Part shown: piece by piece, positions 33,425 to 46,500 of the stretch | Layout: each line of letters begins with the position of its first letter | How positions within the stretch are numbered: position 1 is the first letter of the stretch | NCBI GenBank assembly: GCA_964016885.1 | Contig: OZ024742.1 | Coordinates: 360,654,936-360,718,935, forward strand | Length of the DNA: 64,000 bases | Direction of reading: 5' to 3' | From: Eledone cirrhosa | Taxonomy: Eukaryota; Mollusca; Cephalopoda; Octopoda; Eledonidae | Made by a program: the position numbers and the translations under genes | The notes under the pieces: generated by a model | What the model was told of the DNA's origin: nothing | The model's input: only the letters and a program-made list of their open reading frames with translations | The model's database searches: none

Positions 33425-33755
33425 GAAGGCGCATGGCTTTCTGATTAGAGTATTCAGCTGACAATCATAAGTTTATCAGTTCAATTCCTGGTGGCACATT
33501 GTGTCCTTGAGCAAGACATTTTATTTCACATTGCTCCAGTCTACTCAGCTGACAAAAATGAGTTGTGTCTGTAATTCAAATGGTCAGCTTTGTCACATTC
33601 TGCGTCACGCTGAATCTCCCTAAGAACTACATAAAGGATACACGTCTGTGGAATGCTCAGCCACTTGGACGTTAATTTCATGAGCAGGCTGTTCCATTGA
33701 TCGGATCAACTGGAACATTTGTCATCGTAACCAACGGAGTCCATTTTCATCAGTT
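33425..33755 (+). mobile_element. tRNA-derived SINE (type A, long cephalopod form)
   Basis: 'gaaggcgcatggctttctga' 'ttagagtatt' (A box), 'agttcaattcctggtggcac' (B box), 'gagcaagacattttatttca', 'cgctgaatctccctaagaac', and 'gatcggatcaactggaacat'. I recognise this order as a very common cephalopod SINE. The 3' half differs from 22190-22526, so it is a sibling subfamily sharing the tRNA head and core. Confidence 0.85.
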
Positions 33756-33782
33756 ATAATGGTTTGTGATTTAGGTACAACA

Positions 33783-33960
33783 ATTTTTTTTTTGTGGGAG
33801 AGGGAGTCAATTAAATTGACCCCAGTGCATTACTGGTACTTTATTTCATCGTCCTCTAAAGATGAAAGGCAAAGCTAACCTCAGTGGAATTTGAGGGCCG
33901 TAACTCTGTGTCACAAAGGTGTCTGATGCTCTACCGATGATTCTGCCAATCCACCATCTT
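33783..33960 (-). mobile_element. tRNA-derived SINE (type B), minus strand
   Basis: 'attgaccccagtgcattact' 'ggtactttatttcatcg', 'gatgaaaggcaaagctaacc', 'gtggaatttgag', then 'ctctaccgatgattctgcca'. Same order as 9152-9343. Confidence 0.8.
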
Positions 33961-34342
33961 TTCCAATAACAAACGTTTCCTTCTAGACATCATCACTATG
34001 TTTTCCATGAAAGGTTTATTCCTTCTGAATGACATACAAAAGTTTTCTTCTTTACATTGATAATTCTTTCTGTACTCTGGGGCTGTGGGGAGGCCACCAA
34101 TATGATTGACTGACTTGTCAGTTCATCACTCAGATGTTCTCATGATTCTATATATATATAGAGAGAGAGATTTATGTACATATGTATGAATGTCCTATGA
34201 AAGATAATTTATATAAGACTGATTACTAATCCCCTCATCACCAAGACCAAATTATTAAGTGTAATTCTTCAGAAACCCTATTGTCAGAGGTGGGGAGAGG
34301 GTGGGTGTTCATTTGGAGTGTGATTTGTCATGAATTATGGCT
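33961..34342. other. spacer
   Basis: Mostly unique. Short (TA)n(GA)n at about 34152-34170. No gene. Confidence 0.5.
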
Positions 34343-34346
34343 TTAA

Positions 34347-34593
34347 CCCTCTTTATATCAAACCGCCTAAAATTGTCACTGTTTTTATAAGAAACTTTTT
34401 TATTTAAAGTGTTTATATTCATCTAAAGCCCCTCCATCCTCATTTTATCTAAGTACCTTTTTATGTTCCAAGCATCATCTTAATATTCAGCAAACTAGTT
34501 AGATTACTAAATCTGTCCAAATTCTGGGTTATTTTCAACATTTTGTGAAAAACAAAGTCAATGTCTTTCATTAGAAATATGGTAATGAAAGGG
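34347..34593 (+). mobile_element. MITE family 1 (piggyBac-like) at the left edge of the satellite
   Basis: TTAA at 34343-34346 and 34594-34597. It starts 'ccctctttatatcaaaccgc' and ends 'attagaaatatggtaatgaa' 'aggg'. The 3'-terminal 35-40 bp are the same sequence as most of the 48-bp satellite unit that follows directly. Non-coding. Confidence 0.8.
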
Positions 34594-37500
34594 TTAATGA
34601 CATAGACAGTGGCTTTCATTAGAAATATGGTAATGAAAGGGTTAATGACATAGACAGTGGTTTTCATTAGAAATATGGTAATGAAAGGGTTAATGACATA
34701 GGGAGTGTCTTTCATTAGATATATGGTAATGAAAGGATTAATGACATACACAGTGGCTTTCATTAGATATATGGTAATGAAAGGGTTAATGACATAGACA
34801 GTGTCTTTCATTAGATATATTGTAATGAAAGTGTTAATGACATAGACAGTGTCTTTCACTAGACATATGGTTATGAAAGGGTTAATGACATAGGTAGTGT
34901 CTTTCATTAGAAATATGGTAATGAAAGGGTTAATGACATAGGTAGTGTCTTTCATTAGACATATGGTCATGAAAGGGTTAATGACATAGGTAGTGTATTT
35001 CATTAGAAATATGGTAATGAAAGGGTTAATGACATAGACAGTGTCTTTCATTAGAAATATGGTAATGAAGGGTTAATGACATAGGGAGTGTCTTTCATTA
35101 GATATATAGTAATGAAAGGGTTAATGACATAGACAGTGTCTTTCATTAGAAATATGGTAATGAAGGGTTAATGACATAAACAGCGTCTTTCATTAGAAAT
35201 ATGGTAATGAAAGGGTTAATGACCTAGACAGTGTCTTTCATTAGAAATATGGTAATGAAAGGATTAATGACACAGACAGTGTCTTTCATTAGATATATGG
35301 TAATGAAGGGTTAATGACATAAACAGCGTCTTTCATTAGAAATATGGTAATGAAAGGGTTAATGACCTAGACAGTGTCTTTCATTAGAAATATGGTAATG
35401 TAAGGGTTAATGACATAGGGGGTGTCTTTCATTAGATATATGGTAATGTAATGGTTAATGACATAGGGAGTGTCTTTCATTATAAATATGGTAATGAAAG
35501 GGTTAATGACATAGGTAGTGTCTTTCATTAGAAATATGGTAATGTAAGGGTTAATGACATAGACAGTGCCTTTCATTAGAAATATGGTAATGAAAGGGTT
35601 AATGACCTAGACAGTGTCTTTCATTAGAAATATGGTAATGTAAGGGTTAATGACATAGGGAGTGTCTTTCATTAGATATATGGTAATGTAATGGTTAATG
35701 ACATAGACAGTGTCTTGCATTAGAAATATGGTAATAAAAGGGTTAATGACATGGGTAGTGTCTTTCATTAGAAATATGGTAATAAAAGGGTTAATGACAT
35801 AGGGAGTGTCTTTCATTATAAATATGGTAATAAAAGGGTTAATGACATGGGTAGTGTCTTTCATTAGATATATGGTAATGAAAGGGTTAATGACATAGAC
35901 AGTGGCTTTCATTAGATATATGGTAATGAAAGGGTTAATGACGTAGGTAGTGTCTTTCATTAGAAATATGGTAATGAAAGGGTTAATGACGTAGGGAGTG
36001 TCTTTTATTAGAAATATGGTAATGAAAGGGTTAATGACATAGGGAGTGTCTTTCATTATAAATATGGTAATAAAAGGGTTAATGACATAGGGAGTGTCTT
36101 TCATTATAAATATGGTAATAAAAGGGTTAATGACATGGGTAGTGTCTTTCATTAGATATATGGTAATGAAAGGGTTAATGACATAGACAGTGTCTTTCAT
36201 TAGATATATGGTAATGAAAGGGTTAATGACATAGACAGTGTCTTTCATTAGATATATGGTAATGAAAGGGTTAATGACAGGTAGTGTCTTTCATTAGATA
36301 TATGGTAATGAAAGGGTTAATGACATAGACAGTGTCTTTCAGTAGATATATGGTAATGAAAGGATTAATGACATAGACAGTGTCTTTCATTAGATATATG
36401 GTAATGAAAGGGTTAATGACATAGGGAGTGTCTTTCAGTAGATATATGGTAATGAAAGGGTTAATGACAGGTAGTGTCTTTCATTAGATATATGGTAATG
36501 AAAGGGTTAATGACATAGACAGTGGCTTTCATTAGAAATATGGTAATGAAAGGGTTAATGACATAGGGAGTGTCTTTCATTAGATATATGGTAATGAAAG
36601 GGTTAATGACATAGACAGTGGCTTTCATTAGAAATATGGTAATGAAAGGGTTAATGACATAGGGAGTGTCTTTCATTAGAAATATGGTAATGAAAGGATT
36701 AATGACATAGACAGTGTCTTTCATTAGATATATGGTAATGAAAGGATTAATGACATACACAGTGGCTTTCATTAGACATATGGTAATGAAAGGGTTAATG
36801 ACATAGACAGTGTCTTTCATTAGATATATTGTAATGAAAGTGTTAATGACATAGACAGTGTCTTTCATTATAAATATGGTAATGAAAGGGTTAATGACAT
36901 AGGTAGTGTCTTTCATTAGATATATGGTAATGAAAGGGTTAATGACATAGACAGTGTCTTTCATTAGATATATGGTAATGAAAGGGTTAATGACATAGAC
37001 AGTGTCTTTCATTAGATATATTGTAATGAAAGTGTTAATGACATAGACAGTGTCTTTCATTATAAATATGGTAATGAAAGGGTTAATGACATAGGTAGTG
37101 TCTTTCAGTAGAAATATGGTAATGAAAGGGTTAATGACATAGACAGTGTCTTTCATTAGATATATGGTAATGAAAGGGTTAATGACATAGGGAGTGTCTT
37201 TCATTAGAAATATGGTAATGAAAGGGTTAATGACAGGTAGTGTCTTTCATTAGATATATGGTAATGAAGGGTTAATGACATAGGTAGTGTCTTTCAGTAG
37301 AAATATGGTAATGAAAGGATTAATGACATAGACAGTGTCTTTCATTAGATATATGGTAATGTAATGGTTAATGACATAGACAGTGTCTTTCATTAGAAAT
37401 ATGGTAATGAAAGGGTTAATGACATAAACAGTGTCTTTCATTAGAAATATGGTAATGAAAGGGTTAATGACATAGGTAGTGTCTTTCAGTAGAAATATGG

Positions 37501-40500
37501 TAATGAAAGGATTAATGACATAGACAGTGTCTTTCATTAGATATATGGTAATGTAATGGTTAATGACATAGACAGTGTCTTTCATTATAAATATGGTAAT
37601 GAAAGGGTTAATGACATAGACAGTGTCTTTCATTAGATATATGGTAATGTAAGGGTTAATGACATAGGGAGTATGTTTCATTAGAAATATGGTAGTGAAA
37701 GGGTTAATGACATAGACAGTGTCTTTCATTAGATATATTGTAATGAAAGGGTTAATGACATAGACAGTGTCTTTCATTAGATATATGGTAATGAAAGGGT
37801 TAATGAAATAGGGAGTGTCTTTCAGTAGATATATGGTAATGAAAGGGTTAATGAAATAGGGAGTGTCTTTCATTAGAAATATGGTAATGAAAGGGTTAAT
37901 GACATAGGCAGTGTCTTTCATTAGAAATATGGTAATGTAAGGGTTAATGACATAGGGAGTATGTTTCATTAGAAATATGGTAATGAAAGGGTTAATGACA
38001 TAGGGAGTGTCTTTCATTAGATATATGGTAGTGAAAGGGTTAATGACATAGGGAGTGTCTTTCATTAGATATATGGTAGTGAAAGGGTTAATGACATAGA
38101 CAGTGTCTTTCATTAGAAATATGGTAATGTAAGGGTTAATGACATAGGGAGTATGTTTCATTAGAAATATGGTAATGAAAGGGTTAATGACATAGACAGT
38201 GTCTTTCATTAGAAATATGGTAATGTAAGGGTTAATGACATAGGGAGTGTCTTTCATTAGAAATATGGTAATGAAAGGGTTAATGACATAGACAGTGTCT
38301 TTCATTAGAAATATGGTAATGTAAGGGTTAATGACATAGACAGTGTCTTTCATTAGAAATATGGTAATGTAAGGGTTAATGACATAGGGAGTGTCTTTCA
38401 TTAGATATATGGTAATGAAAGGGTTAATGAAATAGGGAGTGTCTTTCAGTAGATATATGGTAATGAAAGGGTTAATGACATAGACAGTGTCTTTCATTAG
38501 ATATATAGTAATGAAAGGGTTAATGAAATAGGGAGTGTCTTTCATTAGAAATATGGTAATGAAAGGGTTAATGACATAGACAGTGTCTTTCATTAGATAT
38601 ATGGTAATGAAAGGATTAATGACATAGGCAGTGTCTTTCATTAGAAATATGGTAATGAAAGGATTAATGACATAGGCAGTGTCTTTCATTAGAAATATGG
38701 TAATGAAAGGGTTAATGACATAGGTAGTGTCTTTCATTAGAAATATGGTAATGAAAGGGTTAATGACATAAACAGTGTCTTTCATTAGAAATATGGTAAT
38801 GAAAGGGTTAATGACATAGGCAGTGTCTTTCATTAGATATATGGTAATGAAAGGATTAATGACATAGGCAGTGTCTTTCATTAGATATATAGTAATGAAA
38901 GGGTTAATGACATAAACAGTGTCTTTCATTAGAAATATGGTAATGAAAGGATTAATGACATAGGCAGTGTCTTTCATTAGATATATGGTAATGAAGGGTT
39001 AATGACATAGGTAGTGTCTTTCATTAGAAATATGGTAATGAAAGGGTTAATGACCTAGACAGTGTCTTTCAGTAGAAATATGGTAATGAAAGGGTTAATG
39101 ACATAGGGAGTGTCTTTCAGTAGAAATATGGTAATGAAAGGGTTAATGACATACGCAGTGTCTTTCATTAGAAATATGGTAATGAAAGGGTTAATGACAT
39201 AAACAGTGTCTTTCATTAGAAATATGGTAATGAAAGGGTTAATGACATAAACAGTGTCTTTCATTAGAAATATGGTAATGAAAGGGTTAATGACATAGGC
39301 AGTGTCTTTCATTAGATATATGGTAATGAAGGGTTAATGACATAGGTAGTGTCTTTCATTAGATATATGGTAATGAAAGGGTTAATGACATAAACAGTGT
39401 CTTTCATTAGAAATATGGTAATGAAAGGGTTAATGAAATAGACAGTGTCTTTCATTAGAAATATGGTAATGAAGGGTTAATGACATAGGTAGTGTCTTTC
39501 ATTAGATATATGGTAATGAAAGGGTTAATGAAATAGGGAGTGTCTTTCAGTAGATATATGGTAATGAAAGGGTTAATGAAATAGGGAGTGTCTTTCAGTA
39601 GATATATGGTAATGAAAGGGTTAATGACCTAGACAGTGTCTTTCATTAGAAATATGGTAATGAAAGGGATAATGACATAGGGAGTGTCTTTCATTAGAAA
39701 TATGGTAATGAAAGGGTTAATGACATAGGTAGTGTCTTTCATTAGAAATATGGTAATGAAAGGATTAATGACATAGGGAGTGTCTTTCATTAGATATATG
39801 GTAATGAAAGGGTTAATGACATAGGGAGTGTCTTTCATTAGAAATATGGTAATGAAAGGGATAATGACATAGGGAGTGTCTTTCATTAGAAATATGGTAA
39901 TGTAAGGGTTAATGACATAGGGAGTGTCTTTCATTAGAAATATGGTAATGTAAGGGTTAATGACATAAACAGTGTCTTTCATTAGAAATATGGTAATGAA
40001 AGGGTTAATGACATAGACAGTGTCTTTCATTAGAAATATGGTAATGTAAGGGTTAATGACATAGGGAGTGTCTTTCATTAGAAATATGGTAATGAAAGGG
40101 TTAATGACATAGGGAGTGTCTTTCATTAGAAATATGGTAATGAAAGGGTTAATGACATAGGTAGTGTCTTTCATTAGAAATATGGTAATGAAAGGGTTAA
40201 TGACATAAACAGTGTCTTTCATTAGAAATATGGTAATGAAAGGGTTAATGACATAAACAGTGTCTTTCATTAGAAATATGGTAATGAAAGGGTTAATGAC
40301 ATAGGTAGTGTCTTTCATTAGATATATGGTAATGTAATGGTTAATGACATAGGCAGTGTCTTTCATTAGAAATATGGTAATGAAAGGGTTAATGACCTAG
40401 ACAGTGTCTTTCAGTAGAAATATGGTAATGAAAGGGTTAATGACATAGGGAGTGTCTTTCAGTAGAAATATGGTAATGAAAGGGTTAATGACATAGGTAG

Positions 40501-43500
40501 TGTCTTTCATTAGAAATATGGTAATGAAAGGGTTAATGACATAGGTAGTGTCTTTCATTAGAAATATGGTAATGAAAGGGTTAATGACATAAACAGTGTC
40601 TTTCATTAGAAATATGGTAATGAAAGGGTTAATGACATAGGTAGTGTCTTTCAGTAGATATATGGTAATGTAATGGTTAATGACATAGGGAGTGTCTTTC
40701 AGTAGAAATATGGTAATGAAAGGGTTAATGACGTAGGGAGTGTCTTTTATTAGAAATATGGTAATGAAAGGGTTAATGACATAGGTAGTGTCTTTCATTA
40801 GAAATATGGTAATGAAAGGGTTAATGACATAGACAGTGTCTTTCATTAGAAATATGGTAATGAAAGGATTAATGACATAGGGAGTGTCTTTCATTAGATA
40901 TATGGTAATGTAAGGGTTAATGACATAGGGAGTGTCTTTCATTAGATATATGGTAATGTAATGGTTAATGACATAGGGAGTGTCTTTCATTATAAATATG
41001 GTAATGAAAGGGTTAATGACATAGGGAGTGTCTTTCATTAGAAATATGGTAATGAAGGGTTAATGACATAGACAGTGTCTTTCATTAGAAATATGGTAAT
41101 GAAAGGATTAATGACATAGGTAGTGTCTTTCATTAGATATATGGTAATGAAAGGATTAATGACATACGCAGTGTCTTTCATTAGATATATGGTAATGAAA
41201 GGGTTAATGACATAGACAGTGTTTTTCATTAGAAATATGGTAATGAAAGGGTTAATGACATAGTCAGTGTCTTTCATTAGAAATATGGTAATGAAAGGGT
41301 TAATGACATAGGTAGTGTCTTTCATTAGAAATATGGTAATGAAAGGGTTAATGAAATAGGTAGTATCTTTCATTAGATATATGGTAATGAAAGGATTAAT
41401 GACATAGGTAGTGTCTTTCATTAGAAATATAGTAATGAAAGGGTTAATGACATAGGGAGTGTCTTTCATTAGATATATGGTAATGTAATGGTTAATGACA
41501 TAGACAGTGTCTTTCATTAGAAATATGGTAATGAAGGGTTAATGACATAGACAGTGTCTTTCATTAGAAATATGGTAATGAAAGGGTTAATGACATAGGC
41601 AGTGTCTTTCATTAGAAATATGGTAATGAAAGGGTTAATGACCTAGACAGTGTCTTTCATTATAAATATGGTAATGAAAGGGTTAATGACATAGGTAGTG
41701 TCTTTCATTAGATATATGGTAATGAAAGGATTAATGACATACGCAGTGTCTTTCATTAGATATATGGTAATGAAAGGGTTAATGACATAGACAGTGTCTT
41801 TCATTAGATATATTGTAATGAAAGTGTTAATGACATAGACAGTGTCTTTCATTAGACATATGGTAATGAAAGGGTTAATGACATAGGTAGTGTCTTTCAT
41901 TAGATATATGGTAATGAAAGGGTTAATGACATAGACAGTGTCTTTCATTAGATATATGGTAATGAAAGGGTTAATGACATAGACAGTGTCTTTCATTAGA
42001 TATATTGTAATGAAAGTGTTAATGACATAGACAGTGTCTTTCATTATAAATATGGTAATGAAAGGGTTAATGACATAGGTAGTGTCTTTCATTAGATATA
42101 TGGTAATGAAAGGGTTAATGACCTAGACAGTGTCTTTCATTAGAAATATGGTAATGAAAGGGTTAATGACATAGACAGTGCCTTTCATTAGAAATATAGT
42201 AATGAAAGGGTTAATGACCTAGACAGTGTCTTTCATTAGAAATATGGTAATGAAAGGGTTAATGACATAGGGAGTGTCTTTCATTAGAAATATGGTAATG
42301 AAAGGGTTAATGACAGGTAGTGTCTTTCATTAGATATATGGTAATGAAAGGGTTAATGACATAGACAGTGTCTTTCATTAGATATATGGTAATGAAAGTG
42401 TTAATGACATAGACAGTGTCTTTCATTATAAATATGGTAATGAAAGGGTTAATGACATAGGTAGTGTCTTTCATTTGATATATGGTAATGAAGGGTTAAT
42501 GACATAGGTAGTGTCTTTCAGTAGAAATATGGTAATGAAAGGATTAATGACATAGACAGTGTCTTTCATTAGATATATGGTAATGTAATGGTTAATGACA
42601 TAGACAGTGTCTTTCATTAGAGGGTTAATGACATAGACAGTGTCTTTCATTAGATATATGGTAATGTAAGGGTTAATGACATAGGGAGTATGTTTCATTA
42701 GAAATATGGTAGTGAAAGGGTTAATGACATAGACAGTGTCTTTCATTAGAAATATGGTAATGTAATGGTTAATGACATAGACAGTGTCTTTCATTAGAAA
42801 TATGGTAGTGAAAGGGTTAATGACATAGACAGTGTCTTTCATTAGAAATATGGTAGTGAAAGGGTTAATGACATAGACAGTGTCTTTCATTAGAAATATG
42901 GTAATGAAAGGGTTAATGAAATAGGGAGTGTCTTTCAGTAGATATATGGTAATGAAAGGGTTAATGACATAGGCAGTGTCTTTCATTAGAAATATGGTAA
43001 TGTAATGGTTAATGACATAGACAGTGTCTTTCATTAGATATATTGTAATGAAAGGGTTAATGACATAGACAGTGTCTTTCATTAGATATATGGTAATGAA
43101 AGGGTTAATGAAATAGGGAGTGTCTTTCAGTAGATATATGGTAATGAAAGGGTTAATGACCGAGACAGTGTCTTTCATTAGAAATATGGTAATGAAGGGT
43201 TAATGACATAAACAGCGTCTTTCATTAGAAATATGGTAATGAAAGGGTTAATGACCTAGACAGTGTCTTTCATTAGAAATATGGTAATGTAAGGGTTAAT
43301 GACATAGGGAGTGTCTTTCATTAGATATATGGTAATGTAATGGTTAATGACATAGGGAGTGTCTTTCATTAGATATATGGTAATGAAAGGCTTAATGACA
43401 TAAACAGTGTCTTTCATTATAAATATGGTAATGAAAGGGTTAATGACATAGGTAGTGTCTTTCATTAGAAATATGGTAATGAAGGGGTAATGACATAGAC

Positions 43501-46500
43501 AGTGTCTTTCATTAGAAATATGGTAATGAAAGGCTTAATGACATAAACAGTGTCTTTCATTATAAATATGGTAATGAAAGGGTTAATGACCGAGACAGTG
43601 TCTTTCATTAGAAATATGGTAATGAAGGGTTAATGACATAGACAGTGTCTTTCATTAGAAATATGGTAATGAAAGGCTTAATGACATAAACAGTGTCTTT
43701 CATTATAAATATGGTAATGAAAGGGTTAATGACATAGGTAGTGTCTTTCATTAGAAATATGGTAATGAAGGGTTAATGACATAGACAGTGTCTTTCATTA
43801 GAAATATGGTAATGAAAGGATTAATGACATAGGTAGTGTCTTTCATTAGATATATGGTAATGAAAGGGTTAATGACATAGACAGTGTCTTTCATTAGAAA
43901 TATGGTAATGAAAGGATTAATGACATAGGCAGTGTCTTTCATTAGATATATGGTAATGAAAGGATTAATGACATACGCAGTGTCTTTCATTAGATATATG
44001 GTAATGAAAGGGTTAATGACATAGACAGTGTTTTTAATTAGAAATATGGTAATGAAAGGGTTAATGACATAGTCAGTGTCTTTCATTAGAAATATGGTAA
44101 TGAAAGGGTTAATGACATAGGTAGTGTCTTTCATTAGAAATATGGTAATGAAAGGGTTAATGAAATAGGTAGTATCTTTCATTAGATATATGGTAATGAA
44201 AGGATTAATGACATAGGTAGTGTCTTTCATTAGAAATATAGTAATGAAAGGGTTAATGACATAGGGAGTGTCTTTCATTAGATATATGGTAATGTAATGG
44301 TTAATGACATAGACAGTGTCTTTCATTAGAAATATGGTAATGAAGGGTTAATGACATAGACAGTGTCTTTCATTAGAAATATGGTAATGAAAGGGTTAAT
44401 GACATAGGCAGTGTCTTTCATTAGAAATATGGTAATGAAAGGGTTAATGACATAGGGAGTGTCTTTCATTATAAATATGGTAATGAAAGGGTTAATGACA
44501 TAGGTAGTGTCTTTCATTAGATATATGGTAATGAAAGGGTTAATGACATAGACAGTGTCTTTCATTAGATATATTGTAATGAAAGTGTTAATGACATAGA
44601 CAGTGTCTTTCATTAGACATATGGTAATGAAAGGGTTAATGACATAGGTAGTGTCTTTCATTAGAAATATGGTAATGAAAGGGTTAATGACATAGGTAGT
44701 GTCTTTCATTAGAAATATGGTAATGTAAGGGTTAATGAAATAGGTAGTATCTTTCATTAGATATATGGTAATGAAAGGGTTAATGACATAGACAGTGTCT
44801 TTCATTAGATATATGGTAATGAAAGGATTAATGACATAGGTAGTGTCTTTCATTAGAAATATAGTAATGAAAGGGTTAATGACATAGAGAGTGTCTTTCA
44901 TTAGAAATATAGTAATGAAAGGGTTAATGACATAGAGATTGTCTTTCATTAGAAATATGGTAATGTAATTGTTAATGACATAGGGAGTGTCTTTCATTAG
45001 AAATATGGTAATGAAAGGGTTAATGACATAGGTAGTGTCTTTCATTAGAAATATGGTAATGAAAGGGTTAATGACATAGGTAGTGTCTTTCATTAGAGAT
45101 ATGTTAATAAAGGTGTTAATGACATAGGTAGTGTCTTTCATTAGAAATATGGTAATGTAAGGATTAATGACATAGACAGTGTCTTTCATTATAAATATGG
45201 TAATAAAGGGGTTAATGACATAGGGAGTGTCTTTCATTATAAATATGGTAATAAAGGGGTTAATGACATAGGTAGTGTCTTTCATTAGAAATATGGTAAT
45301 GTAAGGGTTAATGACATAGGGAGTATGTTTCATTAGATATATGGTAATGAAAGGGTTAATGATATAGACAGTGTCTTTCATTAGACATATGGTAATGAAA
45401 GGGTTAATGACATAAGTAGTGTCTTTCATTAGAAATATGGTAATGAAAGGGTTAATGACATAGACAATGTCTTTCATTACAAATATGGTAATGAAAGGGT
45501 TAATGACATAGGTAGTGTCTTTCGTTAGATATATGGTAATGAAAGGGTTAATGACATTGGTAGTGTATTTCATTAGATATATGGTAATGAAAGGGTTAAT
45601 GACATAAACAGTGTCTTTCATTAGATATATGGTAATGAAAGGGTTAATGATATAGACAGTGTCTTTCATTAGACATATGGTAATGAAAGGGTTAATGACA
45701 TAGGTAGTGTCTTTCATTAGAAATATGGTAATGAAAGGGTTAATGACATAGACAATGTCTTTCATTAGAAATATGGTAATGAAAGGGTTAATGACATAGG
45801 TAGTGTCTTTCGTGAGATATATGGTAATGAAAGGGTTAATGACATAGGTTGTGTATTTCATTAGAAATATGGTAATGAAAGGGTTAATGACATAGACAGT
45901 GTCTTTCATTAGAAATATGGTAATGAAGGGTTAATGACATAAACAGCATCTTTCATTAGAAATATGGTAATGAAAGGGTTAATGACCTAGACAGTGTCTT
46001 TCATTAGAAATATGGTAATGAAAGGGTTAATGACATAGGTAGTGTCTTTCATTAGAAATATGGTAATGAAAGGGTTAATGACACAGACAATGTCTTTCAT
46101 TAGAAATATGGTAATGAAAGGGTTAATGACATAGGTAGTGTCTTTCATTAGAAATATGGTAATGAAAGGGTTAATGACACAGACAATGTCTTTCATTAGA
46201 AATATGGCAATGAAAGGGTTAATGACATAGACAGTGTCTTTCATTAGAAATATGGTAATGAAAGGGTTAATGACATAAACAGTGTCTTTCATTAGAAATA
46301 TGGTAATGAAAGGGTTAATGACATAGGTAGTGTCTTTCGTTAGATATATGGTAATGAAAGGGTTAATGACATAGGTAGTGTCTTTCGTTAGATATATGGT
46401 AATGAAAGGGTTAATGACATAGGTAGTGTCTTTCATTAGAAATATGGTAATGAAAGGGTTAATGACGGGTAGTGTCTTTCATTAGATATATGGTAATATA

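Noticed and set aside
34461..35051. Hydrophobic repeat protein (VINPFITI) as a secreted or membrane toxin-like family
   Set aside because: The frame is broken many times by 47-bp units and TAG variants, variation is not concentrated at synonymous sites, and no signal peptide or cysteine pattern exists.
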